From Mimachlamys varia (taxonomy: Eukaryota; Mollusca; Bivalvia; Pectinida; Pectinidae): a DNA stretch of 64,000 nt. Every line of letters begins with the position of its first letter. Positions within the stretch are counted from its first letter, which is position 1. The notes beneath the pieces were generated by a model. The model was given only the letters and a program-made list of their open reading frames with translations, had not been told where the DNA came from and searched no databases. Location: assembly GCA_947623455.1 (NCBI GenBank), contig OX392532.1, forward strand, positions 4,299,501 through 4,363,500, in the 5' to 3' direction. Positions 44,534 to 55,861 of this stretch are shown here, piece by piece. Made by a program: the position numbers and the translations under genes.

Positions 44534-47500
44534 TAGGGTATGGAGTCGTGACAGTGAGTGTTTTGTAAGGAGCCATAACGATGAGTGTGGTGTATGGAGC
44601 CGTGACAATGAGTGTGGTGTATGGGACCATGACGATGAGTGTGGTGTATGGAGCCTTGACAATGAGTGTGGTGTATGGAGCCGTGACAATGAGTGTGGTG
44701 TATGGAGCCATGACAATGAGTGTGGTGTATGGAGCCGTGACAATGAGTGTGGTGTATGGAGCCGTGACAATGAGTGTGGTGTATGGAGCCGTGACAATGA
44801 GTGTGGTGTATGGAGCCATGACAATGAGTGTGGTGAATGGAGCCGTGACAATGAGTGTGGTGTATGGAACCGTGACAATGTGTGGTGTATGGAGCCGTGA
44901 CAACGAGTGTGGTGTATGTAGCCGTGACAATGAGTGTGGTGTATGGAGCCATGACAATGAGTGTGGTGTATGGAGCCGTGACAATGAGTGTGGTGTATGG
45001 AACCGTGACAATGAGTGTGGTGTATGGAGCAATGACAATGAGTGTGGTGTATGGAGCCGTGACAATGAGTGTGGTGTATGGAGTCGTGACAATGAGTGTT
45101 GTATATGGAGCCGTGACAATGAGTGTGTTGTATGGAGCCGTGACAATGAGTGTGGTGTATGGAGCCGTGAAAATGAGTGTGGTGTATGGAGTCATGACAA
45201 TGAGTGTGGTGTATGGAGCCGTGACAATGAGTGTGGTGTATGGAGCCGTGACAATGAGTGTGGTGTATGGAGCCGTGACAATGAGTGTGGTGTATGGAGC
45301 CGTGACAATGAGTGTGGTATACGGAGCCGTGACAATGAGTGTGGTGTATGGAGCCGTGACAATGAGTGTGGTGTATGGAGCCGTGACAATGAGTGTGGTG
45401 TATGGAGTCATGGCAATGAGTGTGGTGTATGGAGCCATGACAATGAGTGTGGTGTATGGAGCCATGACAATGAGTATGGTGTATGGAGCCGTGACAATGA
45501 GTATGGTGTATGGAGCCGTGACAATGAGTGTGATGTATGGAGCCATGACACTGAGTGTGGTGTATGGAGCCGTGACAATGAGTGTGGTGTATGGAGCCGT
45601 GACAATGAGTGTGGTGTATGGAGCCATGACAATGAGTATGGTGTATGGAGCCGTGACAATGAGTATGGTGTATGGAGCCGTGACAATGAGTGTGGTGTAT
45701 GGAGCCGTGACAATGAGTGTGGTGTATGGAGCCGTGACAATGAGTGTGGTGTATGAAGCCGTGACAATGAGTGTGGTATACGGAGCCGTGACAATGAGTG
45801 TGGTGTATGGAGCCATGACAATGAGTGTGGTGTATGGAGCCGTGACACTGAGTGTGGTGTATGGAGCCTTGACAATGAGTGTGGTGTATGGAGCCGTGAC
45901 AATGAGTGTGGTGTATGGAGCCATGACAATGAGTGTGGTGTATGGAGCCTTGACAATGAGTGTGATGTATGGAGCCGTGACAATGAGTGTGGTATACGGA
46001 GCTGTGACAATGAGTGTGGTGTATGGAGCCGTGACAATGAGTGTGGTGTTTGGAGCCGTGACAATGAGTGTGGTGTATGGAGCCATGACAATGAGTGTGG
46101 TGTATGGAGCCATGACAATGAGTGTGGTGTATGGAGCCGTGACAATGAGTGTGGTGTATGGAGCCGTGACAATGAGTGTGGTGTATGGAGCCGTGACAAT
46201 GAGTGTGGTGTATGGAGCCATGACAATGAGTGTGGTGTATGGAGCCGTGACAATGAGTGTTGTGTATGGAGCCGTGATAATGTGTGTGGTGTATGGAGCC
46301 GTTACAATGAGTGTGGTGTATGGAGCCGTGACAATGTGTGTGGTGTATGGAGCTGTGACAATGAGTGTTGTGTATGGAGCCATGACAATGAGTGTGATGT
46401 ATGGAGCCATGACAATGAGTGTGGTGTATGGAGCCATGACAATGTGTGTGGTGTATGGAGCCATGACAATGAGTGTGGTGTATGGAGCCGTGACAATGAG
46501 TGTGGTGTATGGAGCCGTGACAATGAGTGTGGTGTATGGAGCCATGACAATGAGTGTTGTGTATGGAGCCATGACAATGAGTGTGGTGTATGAAGCCGTG
46601 ACAATGTGTGTGGTGTATGGAGCCATGACAATATGTGTGGTGTATGGAGCCATGACAATATGTGTGGTGTATGTAGCAGTGACAATGTGTGTGGTGTATG
46701 GAGCCATGACAATATGTGTGGTGTATGGAGCCATGACAATATGTGTGGTGTATGGAGCCATGACAATATGTGTGGTGTATGTAGCCGTGACAATGTGTGT
46801 GGTGTATGGAGCCGTGACAATGAGTGTGGTGTATGGAGCCATGACAATGTGTGTGGTGTATGGAGCCGTGACAATGAGTGTGGTGTATGGAGCCATGACA
46901 ATGTGTGTGGTGTATGGAGCCGTGACAATGAATGTGGTGTATGGAGCCGTGACAATGAGTGTGGTGTATGGAGCCATGACAATGAGTGTGGTGTATGGAG
47001 CCGTGACAATGAGTGTGGTGTATGGAGCCGTGACAATGAGTGTGGTGAATGGGGCCGTGACAATGAGTGTGGTGTATGGAGCCGTGACAATGTGTGTGGT
47101 GTATGGAGCTGTGACAATGAGTGTGGTGAATGGGGCCGTGACAATGAGTGTGGTGTATGGAGCCATGACAATGTGTGTGGTGTATGGAGCTGTGACAATG
47201 AGTGTGGTGAATGGGGCCGTGACAATGTGTGTGGTGTATGGAGCTGTGACAATGAGTGTGGTGAATGGGGCCGTGACAATGTGTGTGGTTTGTGGAACCG
47301 TGACAATGAGTGTGGTGTATGGAGCCGTGACAATGAGTGTGGTGTATGGAGCCGTGACAATGAGTGTGGTGTATGGAGCCATGACAATGAGTGTTGTGTA
47401 TGGAGCCATGACAATGAGTGTGGTGTATGGAACCATGACAATGAGTGTGGTGTATGGAGCCATGACAATGAGTGTGGTGTATGGAGACATGACAATGTGT

Positions 47501-48739
47501 GTGGTGTATGGAGCCGTGACAATGAGTGTGGTGTATGGAGCCGTGACAATGAGTGTGGTGTATGGAGCCATGACAATGTGTGTGGTGTATGGAGCCGTGA
47601 CAATGAATGTGGTGTATGGAGCCGTGACAATGAGTGTGGTGTATGGAGCCGTGACAATGTGTGTGGTGTATGGAGCTGTGACAATGATTGTGGTGTATGG
47701 AATCATGGCAATGAGTGTGGTGAATGGGGCCGTGACAATGAGTGTGGTGTATGGAGCCGTGACAATGAGTGTGGTGTATGGAGTCGTGACAATGAGTGTG
47801 GTATATGGAGCCGTGACAATGAGTGTGGTGTATGTAGCCATGACAATGAGTGTGGTGTATGGAGTCATGGCAATGAGTTTGGTGTATGGAGCCGTGACAA
47901 TGAGTGTGGTGTATGGAGCCATGACAATGAGTTTGGTGTATGGAGCCGTGACAATGAGTGTGGTGTATGGAGCCGTGACAATGAGTGTGGTGAATGGGGC
48001 CGTGACAATTACTGTGGTGTATAGAGCCGTGACAATGAGTGTTATGTATGGAGCCATGACAATGAGTGTGGTGTATGGAGTCATGACAATGTGTGTGGTG
48101 TATGGAGCCGTGACAATGAGTGTGGTGATTGGGGCCGTGACAATGAGTGTGGTGTATGGAGTCATGGCAATGAGTTTGGTGTATGAAGCCATGACAATGA
48201 GTGTTGTGTATGGAGCCGTGACAATGAGTGTGGTGTATGGAGCCATGACAATGAGTGTGGTGTATGGAGCCATGACAATGAGTGTGGTGTATGAAGCCAT
48301 GACAATGAGTGTTGTGTATGGAGCCGTGACAATGAGTGTGGTGTATGGAGCCATGACAATGAGTGTGGTGTATGGAGCCGTGACAATGAGTGTGGTGTAT
48401 GGAGCCGTGACAATGAGTGTGGTGTATGGAGCCATGACAATGAGTGTGGTGTATGAAGCCATGACAATGAGTGTTGTGTATGGAGCCGTGACAATGAGTG
48501 TGGTGTATGGAGCCATGACAATGAGTGTGGTGTATGGAGCCATGACAATGAGTGTGGTGTATGAAGCCATGACAATGAGTGTTGTGTATGGAGCCGTGAC
48601 AATGAGTGTGGTGTATGGAGCCATGACAATGAGTGTGGTGTATGGAGCCGTGACAATGAGTGTGGTGTATGGAACCATGACAATGAGTGTGGTGTATGGA
48701 ACCGTGACAATGAGTGTCGTGTATGGAACCGTGACAATG

Positions 48740-50260
48740 AGTGTGGTGTATGGAGCCGTGACAATGAGTGTGGTGTATGGAGCCGTGACAATGAGTGTGG
48801 TGTATGGAGCAATGACAATGAGTGTCGTGTATGGAGCCGTGACAATGAGTGTGGTGTATGGAGCCGTGACAATGTGTGTGGTGTATGGAGCTGTGACAAT
48901 GTGTGTGGTGTATGGAGCCGTGACAATGTGTGTGGTGTATGGAGCCATGACAATGAGTGTTGTGTATGGAGCCGTGACAATGAGTGTGGTGTATGGAGCC
49001 ATGACAATGTGTGTGGTGTATGGAGCCATGACAATGTGTGTGGTGTATGGAGCCATGACAATGAGTGTTGTGTATGGGGCCGTGACAATGTGTGTAGTGT
49101 ATGGAGCCGTGACAATGAGTGTGGTGTATGGAGCCGTGACAATGAGTGTGGTGTATAGAGCCGTGACAATGTGTGTGGTGTATGGAGCCGTGACAATGTG
49201 TGTGGTGTATGGAGCCGTGACAATGAGTGTGGTGTATGGAGCCGTGACAATGAGTGTGGTGTATAGAGCCGTGACAATGAGTGTGGTGTATGGAGCCGTG
49301 ACAATGAGTGTGGTGTATGGAGCCGTGACAATGTGTGTGGTGTATGGAGCCGTGACAATGAGTGTGGTGTATGGAGCCGTGACAATGAGTGTGGTGTATG
49401 GAGCCGTGACAATGTGTGTGGTGTATGGAGCCGTGACAATGTGTGTGGTGTATGGAGCCGTGACAATGTGTGTGGTGTATGGAGCCATGACAATGAGTGT
49501 GGTGTATGGAACCGTGACAATGAGTGTGGTGTATGGAGCCGTGACAATGAGTGTGGTGTATGGAGCCCTGACAATGAGTGTGGTGTATGGAACCGTGACA
49601 ATGAGTGTCGTGTATGGAACCGTGACAATGAGTGTGGTGTATGGAACCGTGACAATGAGTGTGGTGTATGGAGCTATGACAATGAGTGTGGTGTATGGAG
49701 GCGTGACAATGAGTGTGGTGTATGGAGCCGTGACAATGAGTGTGGTGTATGGAGCCGTGACAATGAGTGTGGTGTATGGAACCATGACAATGAGTGTGGT
49801 GTATGGAACCGTGACAATGAGTGTCGTGTATGGAACCGTGACAATGAGTGTCGTGTATGGAACCGTGACAATGAGTGTGGTGTATGGAACCGTGACAATG
49901 AGTGTGGTGTATGGAGTCGTGACAATGAGTGTGGTGTATGGAACCGTGACAATGAGTGTCGTGTATGGAACCGTGACAATGAGTGTCGTGTATGGAACCG
50001 TGACAATGAGTGTAGTGTATGGAGTCGTGACAATGAGTGTGGTGTATGGAGCCATGACAATGTGTGTGGTGTATGGAGCCATGACAATGTGTGTGGTGTA
50101 TGGAGCCGTGACAATGAGTGTGGTGTATGGAGCCATGACAATGTGTGTTGTGAATGGGGCCGTGACAATGAGTGTGGTGTATGGAGCCGTGACAATGAGT
50201 GTGATGTATGGAGCCGTGACAATGAGTGTCGTGTATGGAACCGTGACAATGAGTGTGGTG
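48740..50260 (+). repeat. Higher-order block 1 in the 27-bp array
   Basis: Rare variant units mark a repeated order: GAGCAATGACAATGAGTGTC at about 48808, GAGCTATGAC plus GGAGGCGTGAC at 49671, and ATGTGTGTTGTGAATGGGG at 50141. The same series recurs downstream at 50428, 51237 and 51599. The offsets of 1620, 1566 and 1458 bp are 60, 58 and 54 whole units. Confidence 0.75.
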
Positions 50261-50359
50261 TATGGAGCCGTGACAATGAGTGTGGTGTATGGAGCCATGA
50301 CAATGAGTGTGGTGTATGGAGCCGTGACAATGAGTGTGGTGTATGGAGCTGTGACAATG

Positions 50360-51720
50360 AGTGTGGTGTATGGAGCCGTGACAATGAGTGTGGTGTATGG
50401 AGCCGTGACAATGAGTGTGGTGTATGGAGCAATGACAATGAGTGTCGTGTATGGAGCCGTGACAATGAGTGTTGTGTATGGAGCCGTGACAATGTGTGTG
50501 GTGTATGGAGCTGTGACAATGTGTGTGGTGTATGGAGCCGTGACAATGTGTGTGGTGTATGGAGCCATGACAATGAGTGTTGTGTATGGAGCCGTGACAA
50601 TGAGTGTGGTGTATGGAGTCATGACAATGTGTGTGGTGTATGGAGCCATGACAATGTGTGTGGTGTATGGAGCCATGACAATGAGTGTTGTGTATGGGGC
50701 CGTGACAATGTGTGTGGTGTATGGAGCCGTGACAATGAGTGTTGTGTATGGAGCCGTGACAATGTGTGTGGTGTATGGAGCCGTGACAATGTGTGTGGTG
50801 TATGGAGCCGTGACAATGTGTGTGGTGTATGGAGCCATGACAATGAGTGTGGTGTATGGAGCCGTGACAATGAGTGTGGTGTATGGAGCAGTGACAATGT
50901 GTGTGGTGTATGGAGCCGTGACAATGAGTGTGGTGTATGGAGCCGTGACAATGAGTGTGGTGTATGGAGCCGTGACAATGTGTGTGGTGTATGGAGCCGT
51001 GACAATGTGTGTGGTGTATGGAGCCGTGACAATGTGTGTGGTGGATGGAGCCATGACAATGAGTGTGGTGTATGGAACCGTGACAATGAGTGTGGTGTAT
51101 GGAGCCGTGACAATGAGTGTGGTGTATGGAGCCGTGACAATGAGTGTGGTGTATGGAACCGTGACAATGAGTGTCGTGTATGGAACCGTGACAATGAGTG
51201 TGGTGTATGGAACCGTGACAATGAGTGTGGTGTATGGAGCTATGACAATGAGTGTGGTGTATGGAGGCGTGACAATGAGTGTGGTGTATGGAGCCGTGAC
51301 AATGAGTGTGGTGTATGGAGCCGTGACAATGAGTGTGGTGTATGGAACCATGACAATGAGTGTGGTGTATGGAACCGTGACAATGAGTGTCGTGTATGGA
51401 ACCGTGACAATGAGTGTCGTGTATGGAACCGTGACAATGAGTGTGGTGTATGGAACCGTGACAATGAGTGTGGTGTATGGAGTCGTGACAATGAGTGTGG
51501 TGTACGGAGCCGTGACAATGTGTGTGGTGTATGGAGCCATGACAATGTGTGTGGTGTATGGAGCCGTGACAATGAGTGTGGTATATGGAGCCATGACAAT
51601 GTGTGTTGTGAATGGGGCCGTGACAATGAGTGTGGTGTATGGAGCCGTGACAATGAGTGTGATGTATGGAGCCGTGACAATGAGTGTGGTGTATGGAGCC
51701 ATGACAATGTGTGTGGTGAA
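50360..51720 (+). repeat. Higher-order block 2 in the 27-bp array
   Basis: Partner of the preceding block, shortened by whole 27-bp units only. Outside these blocks, a variant run at 47782-47940 (AGTCGTGACAATGAGTGTGG then TATATGG, TATGTAGCC, GTCATGGC) recurs at 52021, 157 units later. Confidence 0.75.
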
Positions 51721-52264
51721 TGGGGCCGTGACAATGAATGTGGTGTATGGAGCCGTGACAATGAGTGTGGTGTATGGAGCCGTGACAATGAGTGTGGTGT
51801 ATGGAGCCGTGACAATGAGTGTGGTGAATGGGGCCGTGACAATGAGTGTGGTGTATGGAGCCGTGACAATGAGTGTGGTGTATGGAGCCGTGACAATGAG
51901 TGTGGTGTATGGAGTCGTGACAATGAGTGTGGTGTATGGAACCATGACAATGAGTTTGGTGTATGAAGCCGTGACAATGAGTGTGGTGTATGGAGCCGTG
52001 ACAATGAGTGTGGTGTATGGAGTCGTGACAATGAGTGTGGTATATGGAGCCGTGACAATGAGTGTGGTGTATGTAGCCATGACAATGAGTGTGGTGTATG
52101 GAGTCATGGCAATGAGTTTGGTGTATGGAGCCGTGACAATGAGTGTGGTGTATGGAGCCATGACAATGAGTTTGGTGTATGGAGCCGTGACAATGAGTGT
52201 GGTGTATGGAACCGTGACAATGTGTGTGGTGTATGGAACCGTGACAATGAGTGTGGTGTATGGA

Positions 52265-53035
52265 TTCACCAACGAGAGGACGCTCCCTGTTGAGGATAAA
52301 TTTTTCCAGGAGCCCCGAATCTAGAACGGCTCAATTAGTTTCACCATGCTTGAAGAATATTAAAATAAAAACTATGAAATATTTATTAAGCAGGTACATG
52401 TACGTTGTAGTTGATGTTATTGAACTGATTTATACTGACATTTCTGTGACAGTATAATCAATAATATATGTAACACATCAATAAAATTTCATAAATTGTA
52501 CGATTATCGTTATTGAGTAGTGGCAATTGGAATGACATGATGCAAAGCGGATATTACAATATGTCATAAAAATCCACACTCATGGACAAAATGATTGAAC
52601 TGATTTTGTCTCAGACATTAAATGTAAAAGGATTCTCGTTATCTAAAGTAGGAAAAAGGTTGGCCTGAATCGATCTACGATTTAATATCGAACACATTAC
52701 AACAGTTGTTCTTATGTTTTAAATGTTCTTCTATAATACAGTACTAGATTAGACGAAGGTTATCAAAATCAACCACAAGACACGCCCATCCCCCGCGCTA
52801 ACATTCGGGCAAATTATAGTAATTTATATACAATGTAAGTAGGAAAACTTGTAAAATAAATAAAGGTCATTGTGTTTGAAGGTTCGAGGCTTGTATATTA
52901 AAAACAAGGATGAAAGTGTTGCTGACATCGATGAAGATGACATTTGTAGTAATGATGATGATGAGGAGGAGGAGGAGGAGGAGGAGAACTGTTGTCATGA
53001 TGGTGTTTATGATATTTATGATATTGACTGATGTC

Positions 53036-53067
<32 letters not shown>

Positions 53068-53261
53068 AGTCATGATGCCGACTGTTTTTATGATGGTGAT
53101 ATTGCTTACATTAAATTGGTGTCCTATGACATAATGGTGATCGTTTATGATGATAATGATTAGTATGTGGTGTGTGTTTGCGTAGATGAATGTTGTTCGT
53201 GTCTTTGAAAATGCTTGAAAAAATACAAAAGAAAAAGAAAATTTAAATAGACAGATAAATG
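52265..53261. other. Non-genic DNA with a trinucleotide repeat
   Basis: The plus frame of the 27-bp array runs on for about 20 codons and stops at 52324. AATAAA hexamers occur at 52364-52369 and 52480-52485. GAT/GAG trinucleotide runs lie at 52951-52987 and 53034-53068; frames across them are compositional. Confidence 0.5.
52951..53068. repeat. GAT/GAG microsatellites
   Basis: ATGATGATGATGAGGAGGAG continues as GAG repeats to about 52987. A separate uninterrupted GAT run occupies 53034-53068. The intervening sequence keeps a TGAT/TTAT flavour. Confidence 0.85.
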
Positions 53262-53696
53262 TAGGAATTGAAGTGCGTTTTTTTTAAATTTCCATGCCGT
53301 TATGAATGAAAAGCGGTTACATCCATATTACATGAAGCTATGGCTTCATGGTCATTATGGATGCAACCGATTTCCATTCATACCGGCATGAACATTAAAA
53401 CAACGCACTTCAATCCATATATTTACATTTTTACTATTGAATAATTATTTCATTTCTTATTTCTTGATCAAATGGATCATTAACTGCGCCGTCCTTTAAA
53501 CGAATAATTTGGAACAGGTAAAAATTTTAGTGAAATAGGCGCTAATAATTTACCGTGGTAATGGGCAAGACTTACATCTTACGTCATAAGTTATTAACGT
53601 GAATGGATGTATTCATGTTGTATGCATACTCTATTGCTTGTTGTTTTGAGTTGGTATATTCATATAGAGAAGAAACAATCGGAATGTAAATATATA
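53262..53696 (-). mobile_element. Composite hairpin element, family H1 (copy B)
   Basis: The hairpin comes first on the plus strand (53262-53415: GGAATTGAAGTGCG, CCATGCCGTTATGAATG and GCGGTTACATCCATATTA, with mirrored arms around GAAGCTATGGCTTC). The body follows, ending ACAATCGGAATGTAAATATA. Read in reverse complement, this matches copy A at 38558-39077 from end to end, without the extra ~65 bp. Shared ends in two unrelated sites define a mobile unit of about 435-520 bp. There is no ORF, so it is non-autonomous. Confidence 0.8.
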
Positions 53697-53979
53697 AGTA
53701 TAATTTAATTTTGCCTATTCCCGCAATGTTAAACTTTTTCAGGTTATATTGTATAACCTCAAAAATAAGACAACGCAAAAAGTGATGACGTCATATACCG
53801 CCATGTTTGGCGCGGTATTTTGTAATCAAACTTCTGATTGGTTGAAGTTGTTTTGCGGTGAAATTTATGCACATGGTTGTGTTTTTTGCAAAACCATTCG
53901 ATTTTTGTTATAATTAATACGAAATCATTGTATAAGACGTATGTCTTCTATACGTATCTTCGGAAATGAAATTATAAGT
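53697..53979. other. Spacer with a TGACGTCA site
   Basis: TGACGTCA lies at 53786-53793, followed by a GC-rich dyad (ATGTTTGGCGCGG). The stretch links copy B to the 147-bp palindrome and could be part of the latter's element. Confidence 0.4.
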
Positions 53980-54126
53980 AATAACCACAATATTTTTTAG
54001 GGTTATACGGTATATACCGAAAAAACTGTGTGCACTTTTTTGCATTAACCGCTTCGCGGATTTATGCAAAGTGCACACAGTTTTTTCGGTATATACCGTA
54101 TAACCCTAAAATATATTGTGGTTATT
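53980..54126. mobile_element. Near-perfect 147-bp palindrome
   Basis: AATAACCACAATAT at 53980 is matched by ATATTGTGGTTATT ending at 54126. Inside, GGGTTATACGGTATATACCG and AAAAAACTGTGTGCACTTTT pair with their complements, with few mismatches. The centre is CCGCTTCGCGGA at about 54049-54060, itself a hairpin. The arms are about 65-70 bp. There is no ORF; a hairpin MITE or inverted duplication is inferred. Confidence 0.75.
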
Positions 54127-55861
54127 CCTTAAATAAAAAAAATGTTTTTCTAAATCCTATGCGTACATTGAGATAAAAACGTTTAAGCTACATGTAAATA
54201 ACCGACCTCTTCCTGGTCAGGATGTAAAAGGCCCTGGGGATACGATATGTTATCTAAAAACTTTTGTGTGAGAGGTTAACAATAAAACAGTGTTATAGGT
54301 TAGTAGGAATGAGTAGAAAATACTTGTTATATAAAACAACACGAGTTACTCTTGTTTTTTTTTTTAATTTCTGACACTATATATGCGAATGTAACATACA
54401 TTAAACATATCTAGTCTTTGTGACACGTTTCAGCAAACAATACTAACATACAATATTAATAGAGGTTAGCATGCACATGGATAGCCTCATACATCAAAAC
54501 AATCCGACGGACCGGGCCCTTACGCTCAAATGGCGTCTTCTTACAATTGAGATTATGTTATTTGTACAAGTATTGTATTGTTCGTGGGACAAATGAATAT
54601 CCATTACAAGAACGCAAGAATCTAATTATCTTCTGGCATATTAAGTGGCTCTCGGAATCTCTATCCTATTAAAGGTGCTCCTGGTAGCTGCGCACTTGGT
54701 AGGCTTTGGGTTCTTGAACGAAACGAATTCATATCCCTGAACCGCTGTCCTATTATCTTTTCCAGACCATTGTGGATGTCTGTCCGGAATCTAGAACCCG
54801 TTTGAATCTATGAATAATAGAAAGAGAAAATGGTAAAACTATCTTAATATAGCAAAGAAACACATGTATGCATTAAAACAACACCAGATTGAAATGCATT
54901 GAAGAGCAGTGATTTGGTCGATATTGCTAGCTTGCGTCATTGCGTCAAATACAACATTTGCATTTCATAATAGCATTCCTTTCGTTGTTGCTGTTGAAAG
55001 CCCGTGTGTTTTTGGATTGATAATATTGGTTTTTCTTCAGGATTACTTGTTATTTCTCACTCCCATTTCTCACTAGTTAATATAATTCCGCATGTATAAA
55101 CGCTATTAGTTATTTGTAGAATCACTTTAAACACATAGCAAGATCATTTGTATTATATGATAACTATTGTGTTATTCACAGTAACTAACAATAATTACTT
55201 GTTTTGGGTTGTTGTTTTTTTTACTCTATTCCACTTCATCATTTATTAAAGGTTTTAAATCTTCCTAACTCGATTGTTAACTGTCACTTAATGTCTAAAT
55301 CGATTAACTAGTACTAAATGTCACTAGCCTGATCTTTGGTTCTGTGAACATTCAAAAAGTAATTTGAGTAGGGATTGAACGTCTCGGGAGCATATCAAAG
55401 GTCCATCACATCGTGTTTGTTATTTGTTAAATCGTGTACATAAAATGACCGAATCACCATTAGAAAAAAACACATCAATGTAATCGCTTTGAAACCAAAT
55501 AAAACCCACTCCCTTACGTCACGTCGCTATCTACCGAATCAGTAAAGACATGACTTGCATGGAAACATATTTTTTATGAAATTAAAAGAAATTTGAAAAA
55601 TAGGTTCTTTTACTAATTGTGTAGAATCGTGCTGATGGTTGAATGCCGCGGAGAGAAACAAGGATGAATGTCTCGTCGTGACAGATTAGTGAATCCCAAG
55701 GCACCCATTACAAAGGGAAACCCGTCACAATGATGGACACACATTGTATTGATAAACTTAGAGCATTTCTCAGAACACGGATTTTAATACTTTTTTTCTC
55801 AATTCCTTGATCTATTTGGAGCTTCAACCGAATACCTTGGTTAGCTATGGGTGTAAACCGT
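54127..55861. other. AT-rich non-genic DNA
   Basis: About 1.7 kb of unique sequence with no supportable gene, RNA or repeat. Confidence 0.5.

Larger units (their letters stand above)
44534..52264. repeat. Minisatellite, 27-bp unit, ~286 copies (7.7 kb)
   Basis: GTGTATGGAGCCGTGACAAT followed by GAGTGTG recurs every 27 bp with many point variants (CCATGACA, GAACCG, AATGTGTG, GAATGGGG, TGTCGTG) and almost no indels. A 2-bp deletion near 44880 is the one clear phase change. The consensus is open in five of six frames (only one plus frame holds TGA), so frames of 2480 codons (plus, VYGAVTMSV repeats, 44882-52324) and 2592 codons (minus, TAPYTTLIV repeats) arise automatically. The minus frame stays open through the 2-bp shift by switching to HGSIHHTHC repeats, which argues against selection on either frame. 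Confidence 0.95.

Noticed and set aside
44494..52324. Giant proteins of 2480 (plus) and 2592 (minus) residues
   Set aside because: The 27-bp unit is open in five of six frames, the frames begin at GTG or TTG, and the minus frame stays open across a 2-bp shift by changing peptide, so openness carries no coding signal.
52867..53134. Acidic/Met-rich or Ile-rich ORFs
   Set aside because: Produced by GAT/GAG trinucleotide repeats.
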